64,000 nt of DNA from an uncultured Fibrobacter sp. (GTDB lineage: Bacteria > Fibrobacterota > Fibrobacteria > Fibrobacterales > Fibrobacteraceae), in NCBI GenBank assembly GCA_934699585.1, contig CAKUWY010000008.1, positions 78,602 to 142,601 on the forward strand, written 5' to 3'. Numbering within the stretch: the first letter of the stretch is position 1; every line of letters begins with the position of its first letter. Position numbers and translations under genes: made by a program. This document shows, piece by piece, positions 25,883 through 33,464 of the stretch. The notes under the pieces were generated by a model. That model was given only the letters and a program-made list of their open reading frames with translations, was not told where the DNA came from and ran no database searches.

Positions 25883-27071
25883 TCAGTGCTCCTATAATTT
25901 CGGCGACCTCGGCATCCGTAAGCACCTGCGACACGGGGATGCTCAATACGGTCTCGGCCATCTTCTCCGCAATCGGAAACTTCGGGTTCACCGGCAAAAG
26001 AACGTTTATCGCACCATTTATTGAGCCATTTTCCAGCCCAAATGCGTAGGCTTCTTGATTGTGTGGCGGAATCGGGTAAAAAATGAGAGTACCGATACCG
26101 CGGGCCTCGAGATACTTTTGCAGGGCTTCGCGCACCCGCCGGTCAGGCGTGCGCACCGTAAACACGTGCCACACGTGCTCCTTCGGGTCTGCAGGGATTT
26201 CGGGCAGGCGCAAAAGCGGGTTTTTAACCTCGTTCACATAGCGTGCTGCAATTTCACGGCGGCGTGCGTTCAAGGCATCGAGATGCGGAAGTTTCGCAAG
26301 CAAGAAGGCCGCCTGAATTTCGTCCAGGCGGGAATTCACGCCGCGATAACGGTTCACATACTTCTGTTCGGAGCCATAGTTGCCGAGCATGCGAACTACC
26401 CGGGCAAGTTCTGCGTCGTCAGTGACGACCATTCCCGCGTCACCGAGCGCACCGAGGTTTTTCGTGGGGTAAAAGCTGTAGGCGACCGCGGCGCTTTTCT
26501 TTGCACCGTCAATCAAGCACGGGGCAGAACCGGATGGATCCCGGACGCTTCGCGTCCAGGATGACGACGTTCCATGCGACTGCGCCGCATCCTCGAACAC
26601 CAACAGTCCACGTTCGTGCGCAAATTTCCAGATGGCGGGCATATCCGCAAGGCGCCCGTACAGGTGCACCGCCAGAATCCCGCGCGTCTTTTCCGTGCAG
26701 GCATCCGCAAACCTTTGCGGGTCGATGTTGAAAGTATTCTCGTCGGGTTCCACGAGCACCGGCACGAGCCCCGCCGCGTTCACGGCAAGCACTGTAGCGA
26801 TGTACGTGTTCGCCGGCACCAGAATTTCGTCGCCCGGCTTGAGTCGCCCAAGCTCAATAGAAGCGCGAAGCATCAAGGTCAAGGCATCGAGACCGTTCCC
26901 CACGCCTACCCCATGCGCAAAGCCGCAGTAGGCGGCAAATTCCTTCTCGAATTTGTCGCAATAGGAACCGCGAATATACCAGCCCGATTCCACGACCGCC
27001 GAGACGGCCTCCTTCAGGGCGTCCATATAGGGCACGTTCACTTGCTTCAGGTCGAGGAAGGGGATCTTCAT
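25866..27071 (-). CDS. DegT/DnrJ/EryC1/StrS sugar aminotransferase (FdtB/QdtB-like), with in-frame repeat insertion
   Basis: A 401-residue PLP enzyme of the sugar aminotransferase family. It has IPFLDLKQVN at the start, VGVGNGLDALTLMLRA, ILVPANTYIATVLAVNAAG, EDAAQSHG with the PLP-binding Asp, and YSFYPTKNLGALGDAGM with the Schiff-base Lys204. The FdtB/QdtB role (transamination at C3 of a dTDP-3-keto-6-deoxyhexose) is supported by the neighbouring double ketoisomerase and acyltransferase. Between HG and the lysine motif the usual short loop is about 10 residues longer. It reads SSSWTRSVRDPSGS and is encoded by a palindromic repeat. The loop lies between conserved strands, so the enzyme probably still folds. 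The ATG at 27071 lies 2 nt from the preceding stop. Confidence 0.9.
   Translation of the reverse strand: MKIPFLDLKQVNVPYMDALKEAVSAVVESGWYIRGSYCDKFEKEFAAYCGFAHGVGVGNGLDALTLMLRASIELGRLKPGDEILVPANTYIATVLAVNAAGLVPVLVEPDENTFNIDPQRFADACTEKTRGILAVHLYGRLADMPAIWKFAHERGLLVFEDAAQSHGTSSSWTRSVRDPSGSAPCLIDGAKKSAAVAYSFYPTKNLGALGDAGMVVTDDAELARVVRMLGNYGSEQKYVNRYRGVNSRLDEIQAAFLLAKLPHLDALNARRREIAARYVNEVKNPLLRLPEIPADPKEHVWHVFTVRTPDRRVREALQKYLEARGIGTLIFYPIPPHNQEAYAFGLENGSINGAINVLLPVNPKFPIAEKMAETVLSIPVSQVLTDAEVAEIIGALNEFVC
26538..26562. repeat. Palindromic element inside the aminotransferase gene
   Basis: Arms ATCC-c-GGACGC and GCGTCC-a-GGAT flank a TTC loop. The inner stem is a perfect 6-bp triloop hairpin at 26543-26557. 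In the reading frame it encodes part of SWTRSVRDPSGS, a stretch not expected in the family. Confidence 0.8.
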
Positions 27072-27073
27072 CG

Positions 27074-28024
27074 CTAGCACTCCCCCGCGCAAACGCACGT
27101 CCCGTCAAATTCAAAAACGTACTTCAGGTCCACGAAGCAACCGACAGTCTCCTTGAACGAGCAGAGTCCCACGTTGGGAATGCCATTCACAGACGACGGT
27201 CCGACATCTAAAAATTCGAAACCCGCCTCGCGGTAGAACTCGAACGTCTTGTAGGCCACCATGTTCATCGGCTTCGTCTTGCCGTCGTTCGGCACGTCGC
27301 CCCAGTAGATGACCTGCGCAACCCTTGGCGACACGCGGTACACTATGGCGGCAGCAATCGGCGTACCTGCCTGGTAGAGCGTAAAGAAATCCATGTCCAC
27401 GACGGACGCCGTCTTCTCAAGAGCCTCGAAGCTCATTTTCAAGTCGTAGTTCTTGCTTTCGCGGTTCTCGCGGATAACCCCGTACGAAACGGCACGGCCT
27501 TCGGCGGAATCTTCCCTGCGGAAATCGAAACCGGCCGCAAGCGCCGTTTTAAGGTTGCGGCGGGCCATGCGCTTGGCAAGCAGACTTTCGTAAGGCTTGC
27601 TCAAGTCGAAAGCATAATCCAAGTCGGTGTAACAGAGTGAAAAACCATTGCGGAACATTGATGATATCGTCTTCGAAAGCAAGGACTTAGCATAGATCAT
27701 GGGCGGCAGCACGATATTCAGTTTCTTGCCGTTATCGTGGGCAAAAGAGACAAGGCAAGCCAGCGCCGCATCGATCTGCTCGACAGGAATTTCACCGCCC
27801 TTGTAGGCAAAGCCGCCAAAGGGAGCCGAGAAGGGCGAAAGCCATTTATCGCCGCGTTCGCCGAAAATGATACCCATGCAATAGCCGTCATCGTCAAAAG
27901 CCAAGAAGCGCACGACATCTGCCCTGGATACGTTCAACTGGTTGAAATCCGCCTTGAGGTAGCAGGCGACCGGGTTTACAAAATGGCGGGCGTATTCATC
28001 CGCTGTCAGTTCCACCCAAGCCAT
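27074..28024 (-). CDS. GNAT/FemAB-like acyltransferase of the polysaccharide locus
   Basis: A 316-residue soluble protein with the double-GNAT (FemAB-like) layout. The N-terminal half has YLKADFNQLNVSRADVVRFL and PFSAPFGGFAYKGGEIP. The C-terminal half has the acetyltransferase-like VVDMDFFTLYQAGTPIAAAI, QVIYWGD, MVAYKTFEFYREAGFEFLDV and GLCSFKETVGC. Such proteins occur in glycan loci and transfer acyl or aminoacyl groups; the substrate here is unknown. It starts exactly after the stop of the double ketoisomerase (TAGATG), so the genes are coupled. An N-acyltransferase for the amino sugar is a second candidate function. Confidence 0.68.
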   Translation of the reverse strand: MAWVELTADEYARHFVNPVACYLKADFNQLNVSRADVVRFLAFDDDGYCMGIIFGERGDKWLSPFSAPFGGFAYKGGEIPVEQIDAALACLVSFAHDNGKKLNIVLPPMIYAKSLLSKTISSMFRNGFSLCYTDLDYAFDLSKPYESLLAKRMARRNLKTALAAGFDFRREDSAEGRAVSYGVIRENRESKNYDLKMSFEALEKTASVVDMDFFTLYQAGTPIAAAIVYRVSPRVAQVIYWGDVPNDGKTKPMNMVAYKTFEFYREAGFEFLDVGPSSVNGIPNVGLCSFKETVGCFVDLKYVFEFDGTCVCAGEC

Positions 28025-28918
28025 CTAAGCCTTCTTGAACTCCTGATACTTGTCGTAACTGCGCCAGTAGTCGCTCTCGTCAAACTCGTGCGAGGTCAGC
28101 ACCAGGCAAATGGATCCCGAAGAGAAGTTGAGTTCTTCGGCCCAGACTCCGGGCGGGACATGCAGGCCGTAGTACGGGCGGTCTAGCCTATAAATCTTTT
28201 CGTTCTTGCCGTCGGAAACCTTCACGTCAAAAGCTCCGCTCGCCGCCACCAGTATCTGGTGGCACCCCTTGTGGGCGTGGCCTCCGCGGCTCTCGCCGCC
28301 GGGAATATCGTACAGATAAAAGATGCGTTTCACGTCGAAAGGAATGTCCTTGGAGTTCTCAAGCGAGGTCAGGCTTCCCGAACGTTCGCTATGGCGAGGG
28401 AGTGTCAAAAGGGTACAGTCATCTATGGTCGCGGCCTTCACGGCGACAATGTCCGGAGCTTTATCACTCACGGCGTCAGGCGCATATTGTAGCGGTATCG
28501 GCATCCACGCAGACTTAATCCGGCAGAACTCGTCGCATTCCCAGATGTAGTCGTCCTCCTCGTACGGGGTCGAGGAAATCACGAGCGCGAGCGAGTTTGT
28601 CGAAAAGTTGTCGAGGGTGCGGTAGTGCATGGGCGGCAGGTAGAGCCCGTAGTACGACCGCGAGAGCGAATACCGTTTTTCTTCCTTGCCGTCATGGATC
28701 ACGGCATCAAAACTTCCAGAAAGAGCGACAATCACTTCGTGCTGCTTCTTGAAGGCATGGCTCCCGCGGAGCTCGCCACCGGGAACGTCATAAATCCAGT
28801 AACAACGACGAAACCGGAATGGGACCTGCTTCTCCGACTCCAGCACGCTTAAATTTCCCCGTTCGTCGAGGAACTTGGGAAACTGGACAATCTGCGCCTT
28901 TTCTTCAAAAATCGGCAT
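28025..28918 (-). CDS. Tandem double cupin, FdtA/QdtA-like dTDP-sugar 3,4-ketoisomerase (WxcM-like)
   Basis: A 297-residue protein made of two consecutive FdtA-type cupin domains, about 140 residues each, while the normal enzyme is a single domain. Domain 1 has FRRCYWIYDVPGGELRGSHA, then HEVIVALSGSFDAVIHDG and YYGLYLPPMHYRTLDNF. Domain 2 has VKRIFYLYDIPGGESRGGHA, then HQILVAASGAFDVKVSDG and YYGLHVPPGVWAEELNF. Domain 2 keeps the full RGGHAHK catalytic segment, while domain 1 has RGSHAFKK, changing the second His to Phe. The enzyme isomerises dTDP-4-keto-6-deoxyglucose to the 3-keto sugar. The ATG at 28918 is close to a TATATTAATGG box; a TTG lies two codons upstream. Confidence 0.86.
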   Translation of the reverse strand: MPIFEEKAQIVQFPKFLDERGNLSVLESEKQVPFRFRRCYWIYDVPGGELRGSHAFKKQHEVIVALSGSFDAVIHDGKEEKRYSLSRSYYGLYLPPMHYRTLDNFSTNSLALVISSTPYEEDDYIWECDEFCRIKSAWMPIPLQYAPDAVSDKAPDIVAVKAATIDDCTLLTLPRHSERSGSLTSLENSKDIPFDVKRIFYLYDIPGGESRGGHAHKGCHQILVAASGAFDVKVSDGKNEKIYRLDRPYYGLHVPPGVWAEELNFSSGSICLVLTSHEFDESDYWRSYDKYQEFKKA

Positions 28919-28924
28919 ACTCAA

Positions 28925-28935
28925 CCATTAATATA
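28925..28935 (-). promoter_or_regulatory. TATATTAATGG promoter-like box of the amino-sugar operon
   Basis: On the minus strand this lies 6 nt before the ATG at 28918 and would drive the six-gene leftward unit (28918 to 23086). Confidence 0.4.
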
Positions 28936-29017
28936 CAAAAATAGCCAACGATTCTATAGCGTTTCTACATTCACGACAAGGCTTGGGCAACAATGTGGGC
29001 TTTTACCATTTCTGATT

Positions 29018-30160
29018 TCAAGCCATCATATTCAAAAAATCAACAACACGTTTTGAATACGATTCAATGGAAACTCGATCCAGCAATTTTTTAGCATTCT
29101 CTTCGTTCACGATTTTTTCACCGGCGAGCACCCGATCCAGCACTCTCACGTACGCCTCTGCATCAGTCGGCGGATCAATGAGCGGGCACACCCCTTCCAG
29201 GTTTTCCTTGATCCCCGATGTGGCGGCACCCACGGCAGGCGTTCCGCAGGCAATCGCTTCGATGGGCGGAAGGCCGAAGCCTTCTAAAAGCGACGGATAC
29301 ACCATCAGGTCGGCGTAACGATAAAAGTCGCGCAGTTCATGCGCCTTGAATTCGCTAAAGTGATAAACGTTATAAAGTTTCTTTTCGTTCACAATAGCAC
29401 GCAGGCGGTCCGAGAACTTGCCTACTCGCACAAAAGCAACATGCGGTCTGAGGTGCGCCATTTCAAAGAAGGTCTCGATATTCTTGCGCGGTTCGTCAAG
29501 GCTTACGTTCAGACACATGCCATCAAAATTCCTGATGCCGTACTTGCGGAGGAACGCCTTCTTTTCTTCAAACGTCGGTTTCGTTTCGGGCTTGTTGAAC
29601 AGGGCGCTATCGATGGGGCAACCGATCACTGAGCCGGGCTTTTTAGACATCTGAACGCCAAAATGGTCCGCCGCCTGCTCGCGGGTCCAATTGGAATTGT
29701 ACACGAAAAAATCCGCTTTGATGGTCGGACGAATGTAGAACAAGTTCAACAGCTTGAACTTCGTACTGTTCGGGTACAATGTCTCGGCAAAAGTGTCGTG
29801 CACAAACATCACCGTCTTGGCGTGGCCCTTGACCACCGGCACCAAGAAACCGAGTTCCGGGCGAATAAAGAAGACTATGTCTGGTTTTATATTTCGAACG
29901 CAATCATACACAGGTTTGCGCAGGCTCCAGAATCCCGTATAAAGAGACCTAACCCATACTTCATGTGCCGTATACGTACGAGGGTCAGTGACGATTTTGC
30001 CGCCATCAGCCGTATGCTCTGGATTGGGAAAGAACTTGGGTGTTTTCATCCACAAAACATGTGTTTCAAATTCTTTGAACACTGCCCTAACAAGGTTCAA
30101 TGTCAAGCGTCCAAAACTTGTACACTCGTTCTTATCGCAAACAAACAGGATTTTTTTCAT
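29018..30160 (-). CDS. Glycosyltransferase family 4 (GT-B fold)
   Basis: A 380-residue GT-B enzyme. The N-terminal half has KKILFVCDKNECTSFGRLTL and VMFVHDTFAETLYPNSTKFK. The C-terminal Rossmann domain has the GT4 signatures DGMCLNVSLDEPRKNIETF and YADLMVYPSLLEGFGLPPIE, then AIACGTPAVGAATSGIKENL, with the E-x7-E motif. It transfers sugars with retention, from NDP-sugars to a growing glycan. The ATG at 30160 has only a weak site (TTGGAATTTG). It is transcribed alone, away from the amino-sugar operon, and is divergent from the next glycosyltransferase. Confidence 0.88.
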   Translation of the reverse strand: MKKILFVCDKNECTSFGRLTLNLVRAVFKEFETHVLWMKTPKFFPNPEHTADGGKIVTDPRTYTAHEVWVRSLYTGFWSLRKPVYDCVRNIKPDIVFFIRPELGFLVPVVKGHAKTVMFVHDTFAETLYPNSTKFKLLNLFYIRPTIKADFFVYNSNWTREQAADHFGVQMSKKPGSVIGCPIDSALFNKPETKPTFEEKKAFLRKYGIRNFDGMCLNVSLDEPRKNIETFFEMAHLRPHVAFVRVGKFSDRLRAIVNEKKLYNVYHFSEFKAHELRDFYRYADLMVYPSLLEGFGLPPIEAIACGTPAVGAATSGIKENLEGVCPLIDPPTDAEAYVRVLDRVLAGEKIVNEENAKKLLDRVSIESYSKRVVDFLNMMA

Positions 30161-30180
30161 ATTCAAATTCCAACAGTTGC

Positions 30181-30188
30181 TCAATATA
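30181..30188 (-). promoter_or_regulatory. TATATTGA box of the GT4 gene
   Basis: Minus-strand TATATTGA, 20 nt before the GT4 ATG, in a 55-nt AT-rich divergent gap shared with the plus-strand box at 30203. Confidence 0.4.
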
Positions 30189-30202
30189 TAAAAAAATTAT
30201 TT

Positions 30203-30210
30203 TATATTGT
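30203..30210 (+). promoter_or_regulatory. TATATTGT box of the GT2-GT2-Wzi operon
   Basis: TATATTGTGG ends 4 nt before the ATG at 30216. The mRNA would be nearly leaderless. Confidence 0.4.
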
Positions 30211-30215
30211 GGAAT

Positions 30216-31166
30216 ATGACAAAACTATGCGTCGTAATGGCTACATACAATGGCGAAAAATATCTTTCGCAAATGCTGGATTCGCTCGCCAATCAAACAA
30301 GGCCTGCAGATTCTGTCATTGTCGTTGACGACGGCTCCACCGATTCGACTGTAAAAACACTTGAAAAATATACTGGTATCCTCCCCCTAAAGATTATTAA
30401 GTTTGAGCACAATCAGGGACACCGAATTGCTTTTGCCAGAGCTCTTGAAGAAGCACAAAAAACACTTACCGAAAACGATCTTATTGCTCTTGCCGACCAA
30501 GATGACATTTGGCTTCCAGAAAAGCATGAACTTTTAATTAAGGAAATTGAACGCCATAATGTTGACCTTGTTTTGGGAGACGCCAACGTTATTGATGCCG
30601 AAGGGCGCAAAATCGCCGATTCATGGCGCACCTTCGGAAATATTCCCGAGCATCTTTCCCTACGAGCTATTATGACCGGCTTTACCAATGTGACCGGCTG
30701 CATGGTCATTTTTAGGGTTAGCCTTCTCAAAGATATTCTCCCGATTCCCCTAGAAGCTCCCGTCCACGACCAATGGATTACATTCTGTGCATCAGCTAGA
30801 AACGGTTATATTTCAATTAACCACCCTATTATCCAGTACCGTATTCACGATTCTAACGTCATTGGTCTTGGCCATTCACACACATGGACAGGCAATTTGA
30901 AGCTAAACCTGCGGTGGGCAAAAATGATTCGAGGAACACGACATTTTCTAAAGTTGAAGCAAGACGACCAAAAATTTCTAAACGACTATATTGGCTATGT
31001 CGAAAGGCGTCTTTCGAAAATTTTACTGCCAGGTTATCTTTTCTGGATTCTCCGAAACACTCATTCCTTGTACCCACACATCAAAAAAAAATACGCCTTG
31101 ATTCCACGTATTTTGTACGGAATTATCGGAGCTAAATTCGCAGTTAAGCTGATGGGGAGGTCATAA
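30216..31166 (+). CDS. Glycosyltransferase family 2
   Basis: A 316-residue GT2 enzyme. It has LCVVMATYNGEKYLSQMLDS, DSVIVVDDGSTDSTVKTL, LIALADQDDIWLPEKHELL with the metal-binding DQDD, VTGCMVIFRVSLLKDILPI and HDQWITF. The ADQDDIW form is typical of the rhamnosyltransferase-like group. C-terminal hydrophobic and basic residues suggest membrane association. The ATG at 30216 is preferred over TTG 30207, which lies in the promoter box. The gene is AT-rich compared with the locus to its left. Its stop overlaps the next start by one base. Confidence 0.9.
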   Translation: MTKLCVVMATYNGEKYLSQMLDSLANQTRPADSVIVVDDGSTDSTVKTLEKYTGILPLKIIKFEHNQGHRIAFARALEEAQKTLTENDLIALADQDDIWLPEKHELLIKEIERHNVDLVLGDANVIDAEGRKIADSWRTFGNIPEHLSLRAIMTGFTNVTGCMVIFRVSLLKDILPIPLEAPVHDQWITFCASARNGYISINHPIIQYRIHDSNVIGLGHSHTWTGNLKLNLRWAKMIRGTRHFLKLKQDDQKFLNDYIGYVERRLSKILLPGYLFWILRNTHSLYPHIKKKYALIPRILYGIIGAKFAVKLMGRS

Positions 31167-32068
31167 TGCCGGTTTGCACTGTCCTTGTCAACTATAAAAA
31201 TGCCGAACTGACCATACGTTGCCTGCATGCGTTGGAACACGGTACGGTCAAGCCCGATAGGATTTACGTTGTTGACAATGGAACAAGCCCTGAATCCCAG
31301 GATGTTTTTAAGGCCGAAGTTTTTTCTTTACCAATCCAGTTTATTTGGAACAAGCAAAACATCGGCTTTGCACCAGCATGCAACTTGGGAGCGACTAAAG
31401 CCATCAAAGATGGTTTTCATGGATACATATGGTTTTTAAACAACGACACCGAGCCATCGGAAACGGCTCTTGAAAAACTACTAAAAAAAGCAACAGAATC
31501 ACATGCAGGCATAACAGGCTCCCTTATTGTAGATGAACAAAATCGCTATATCGGTGGAGTCGGATTGACCCATTCCAAATTCGCCTCGGTAAGTCGTCCA
31601 CCAGTCCCGCAACACGGAAACATTCCACACTTTGACTATGTCGAAGGATCTTCTTTTTTAATCTCCCCTGACTGCATCAAGACAATCGGTTTATTGTGCG
31701 AAGATTTCTTTTTGTATTTTGAAGAAAGTGATTATTGTTTTAGGGCGAAAAAAGCAGGTTTTACACTTGCCTGGGCAACCGAAAGCATCGTCGTCCATCG
31801 AATTGGCTCAAGCACCGGGAGCGAAACCGCCAAAGGCAAAGTTCCCTTCTTTATCGATTGCCTCATGATTCGAAATCGAATTCATTTTGCCAGGCGGAAC
31901 AATTTTCCTAGTATTGGCATTTGGATAGGCTTTTTAATATCTCTTGCCCTGCGTGTAAAGCGACTTCAGTTCAAGAGGGTCCTAAAAATCATCGAAATAA
32001 CCATTTCCTCAAAAAGGCTAAAAAAATTCATCGAAGAAAATGGTGGCTACTATGAAATTCAAGATTAA
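31166..32068 (+). CDS. Glycosyltransferase family 2 (rhamnosyltransferase-like)
   Basis: A 300-residue GT2 enzyme. VCTVLVNYKNAELTIRCLHA is followed by RIYVVDNGTSPES, FIWNKQNIGFAPACNLGA, GYIWFLNNDTEPSE (metal-binding NND), YVEGSSFLISPDCIKTIGLL and FFLYFEESDYCFRAKKAGF, with an H-R-I-G-S-S-T-G end motif. This set matches dTDP-rhamnosyl transferases such as WbbL. GGGGAGG precedes the ATG. It overlaps the preceding stop by one base (TAATG) and the next gene by 17 nt. Confidence 0.9.
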   Translation: MPVCTVLVNYKNAELTIRCLHALEHGTVKPDRIYVVDNGTSPESQDVFKAEVFSLPIQFIWNKQNIGFAPACNLGATKAIKDGFHGYIWFLNNDTEPSETALEKLLKKATESHAGITGSLIVDEQNRYIGGVGLTHSKFASVSRPPVPQHGNIPHFDYVEGSSFLISPDCIKTIGLLCEDFFLYFEESDYCFRAKKAGFTLAWATESIVVHRIGSSTGSETAKGKVPFFIDCLMIRNRIHFARRNNFPSIGIWIGFLISLALRVKRLQFKRVLKIIEITISSKRLKKFIEENGGYYEIQD

Positions 32069-33464
32069 ATTTACAGCAAGCCTCATTCTTATATTTCTGC
32101 AGGCAACGTTTGCAGAAAATGCACACGTTTCGTTTGTCGATTCCGCCCGGCACCACGAAGTAAATATCGGAGCCGAACTTAAGGACTCCCTGGCCATCAC
32201 CAACCTGAAAAACGCCCCCACCCACTACGACAATTCCATGTCCGTCCGAATCTTCTTGGATGGTCACTTTACCGACAAGTTCTTGTTTGCTGCCCGGGTC
32301 AACGTCAACACGGACTACACCAACCGGGAAATTCTGGACCACAGTTACAACCCCGAAGAAGGTATCCCCTACAACAAGCAGAGCGACAACCGCCGGACCT
32401 GGGACCTGTTTGCGGCCCACGCCAGTTACCAGCTGGACCCGGTGACGCTTCTCGCCGGATTTGACTACCTGAGCATGGGACCTGCCCGCAGGAACCACGT
32501 GATTCTTCGGGGCGAACAGAACCCCTACCGCCCCTGGCAAGACAGCAGCAGCCGTCTGCAAAAGCCCGCACCTACCCCCTATTTCGGTTACCGATTTGAA
32601 TTGGGACCGGTAGAATACACCCAGTACGCGGCCAAACTCTTTGAGAAAAAAGGCTACAACAAGTATGTCCACGTTCATCGGCTGAACCTGAACCTGCCGG
32701 AAAACATCACCTTCGGCCTTTCGGAAACCGCCCTTTATGGAGAAACTACGGAACATGCGGGAACAAATCCCAATCCCGACGCCGACAGCACCTACCGGGA
32801 TTTTGAATGGGCCTACGTGATTCCCTTTATCCCCTACGTGTTTCAGGAACACCTGCAAGGAGACCGTGACAACATCTCCTTAGCCTTTGACTTAAGCATC
32901 AAGACCATCCGCCACTGGGAACTTTATGGAGAACTCCTATGGGACGACATGAAGTCGCCCACCAGCATGTTCGACGACAGCTGGTGGGGCAACAAGTGGG
33001 CTGCCTCCATAGGCATTGCCCGTGACAGCCTGCGGCTGGGCCCTGCCCTATTCGGCTGGTTCACCGAATTCACCCGCATAGAACCCTGGGTCTACACCCA
33101 CCACAAGGGGGGCGGTTACACCTATACCCATTATAACCAGAGCCTAGGAAGCAATCTTGGGCCCAACAGCGAAGAACTATATACAAAACTGAATGCAAAA
33201 ATTGCCTTCTTGGATGTTGCGCTTTTCGCCAGCATGGTCAAGAAATGCAACACCTTCGGAAGCCACATACGGGACATCCACCACCCCGAGGGAGCCACTG
33301 ACAAGCATTTCTTGAGAAAGGGGTGGACCGACGAATACCAAGAACTGGGCGGTTCTCTGAAGATCAGCCCTTGGGATTTTATTTCGGTAGAAGCCGGTTA
33401 CTCCCGATTCTTCGGTGACTACGAGGGCTATACGGCTAGAGTAGCAGGGAGCCTGCAGTGGTAA
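32052..33464 (+). CDS. Wzi-like outer-membrane capsule assembly protein
   Basis: A 470-residue predicted outer-membrane beta-barrel. The signal peptide KIKFTASLILIFLQATFA is cut before ENAHV. The barrel part has FDYLSMGPARRNHVILRGEQ, FEWAYVIPFIPYVFQEHLQG, DRDNISLAFDLSIKTIRHWE, then LYGELLWDDMKSP, which match the capsule assembly Wzi family. Typical is the tryptophan-rich strand WWGNKWAASIGI. Wzi helps attach capsule to the cell surface, which fits a locus of glycosyltransferases. An alternative ATG at 32040 adds MVAT. The first 100 nt are AT-rich, then GC rises sharply. It converges with and overlaps the pseudouridine synthase gene by 29 nt. Confidence 0.7.
   Translation: MKFKIKFTASLILIFLQATFAENAHVSFVDSARHHEVNIGAELKDSLAITNLKNAPTHYDNSMSVRIFLDGHFTDKFLFAARVNVNTDYTNREILDHSYNPEEGIPYNKQSDNRRTWDLFAAHASYQLDPVTLLAGFDYLSMGPARRNHVILRGEQNPYRPWQDSSSRLQKPAPTPYFGYRFELGPVEYTQYAAKLFEKKGYNKYVHVHRLNLNLPENITFGLSETALYGETTEHAGTNPNPDADSTYRDFEWAYVIPFIPYVFQEHLQGDRDNISLAFDLSIKTIRHWELYGELLWDDMKSPTSMFDDSWWGNKWAASIGIARDSLRLGPALFGWFTEFTRIEPWVYTHHKGGGYTYTHYNQSLGSNLGPNSEELYTKLNAKIAFLDVALFASMVKKCNTFGSHIRDIHHPEGATDKHFLRKGWTDEYQELGGSLKISPWDFISVEAGYSRFFGDYEGYTARVAGSLQW

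Noticed and set aside
33436..33464. Overlap of the Wzi-like and pseudouridine synthase genes as a frameshift or fusion
   Set aside because: The genes are convergent and both ends are complete. A 29-nt tail-to-tail overlap is ordinary in compact genomes.
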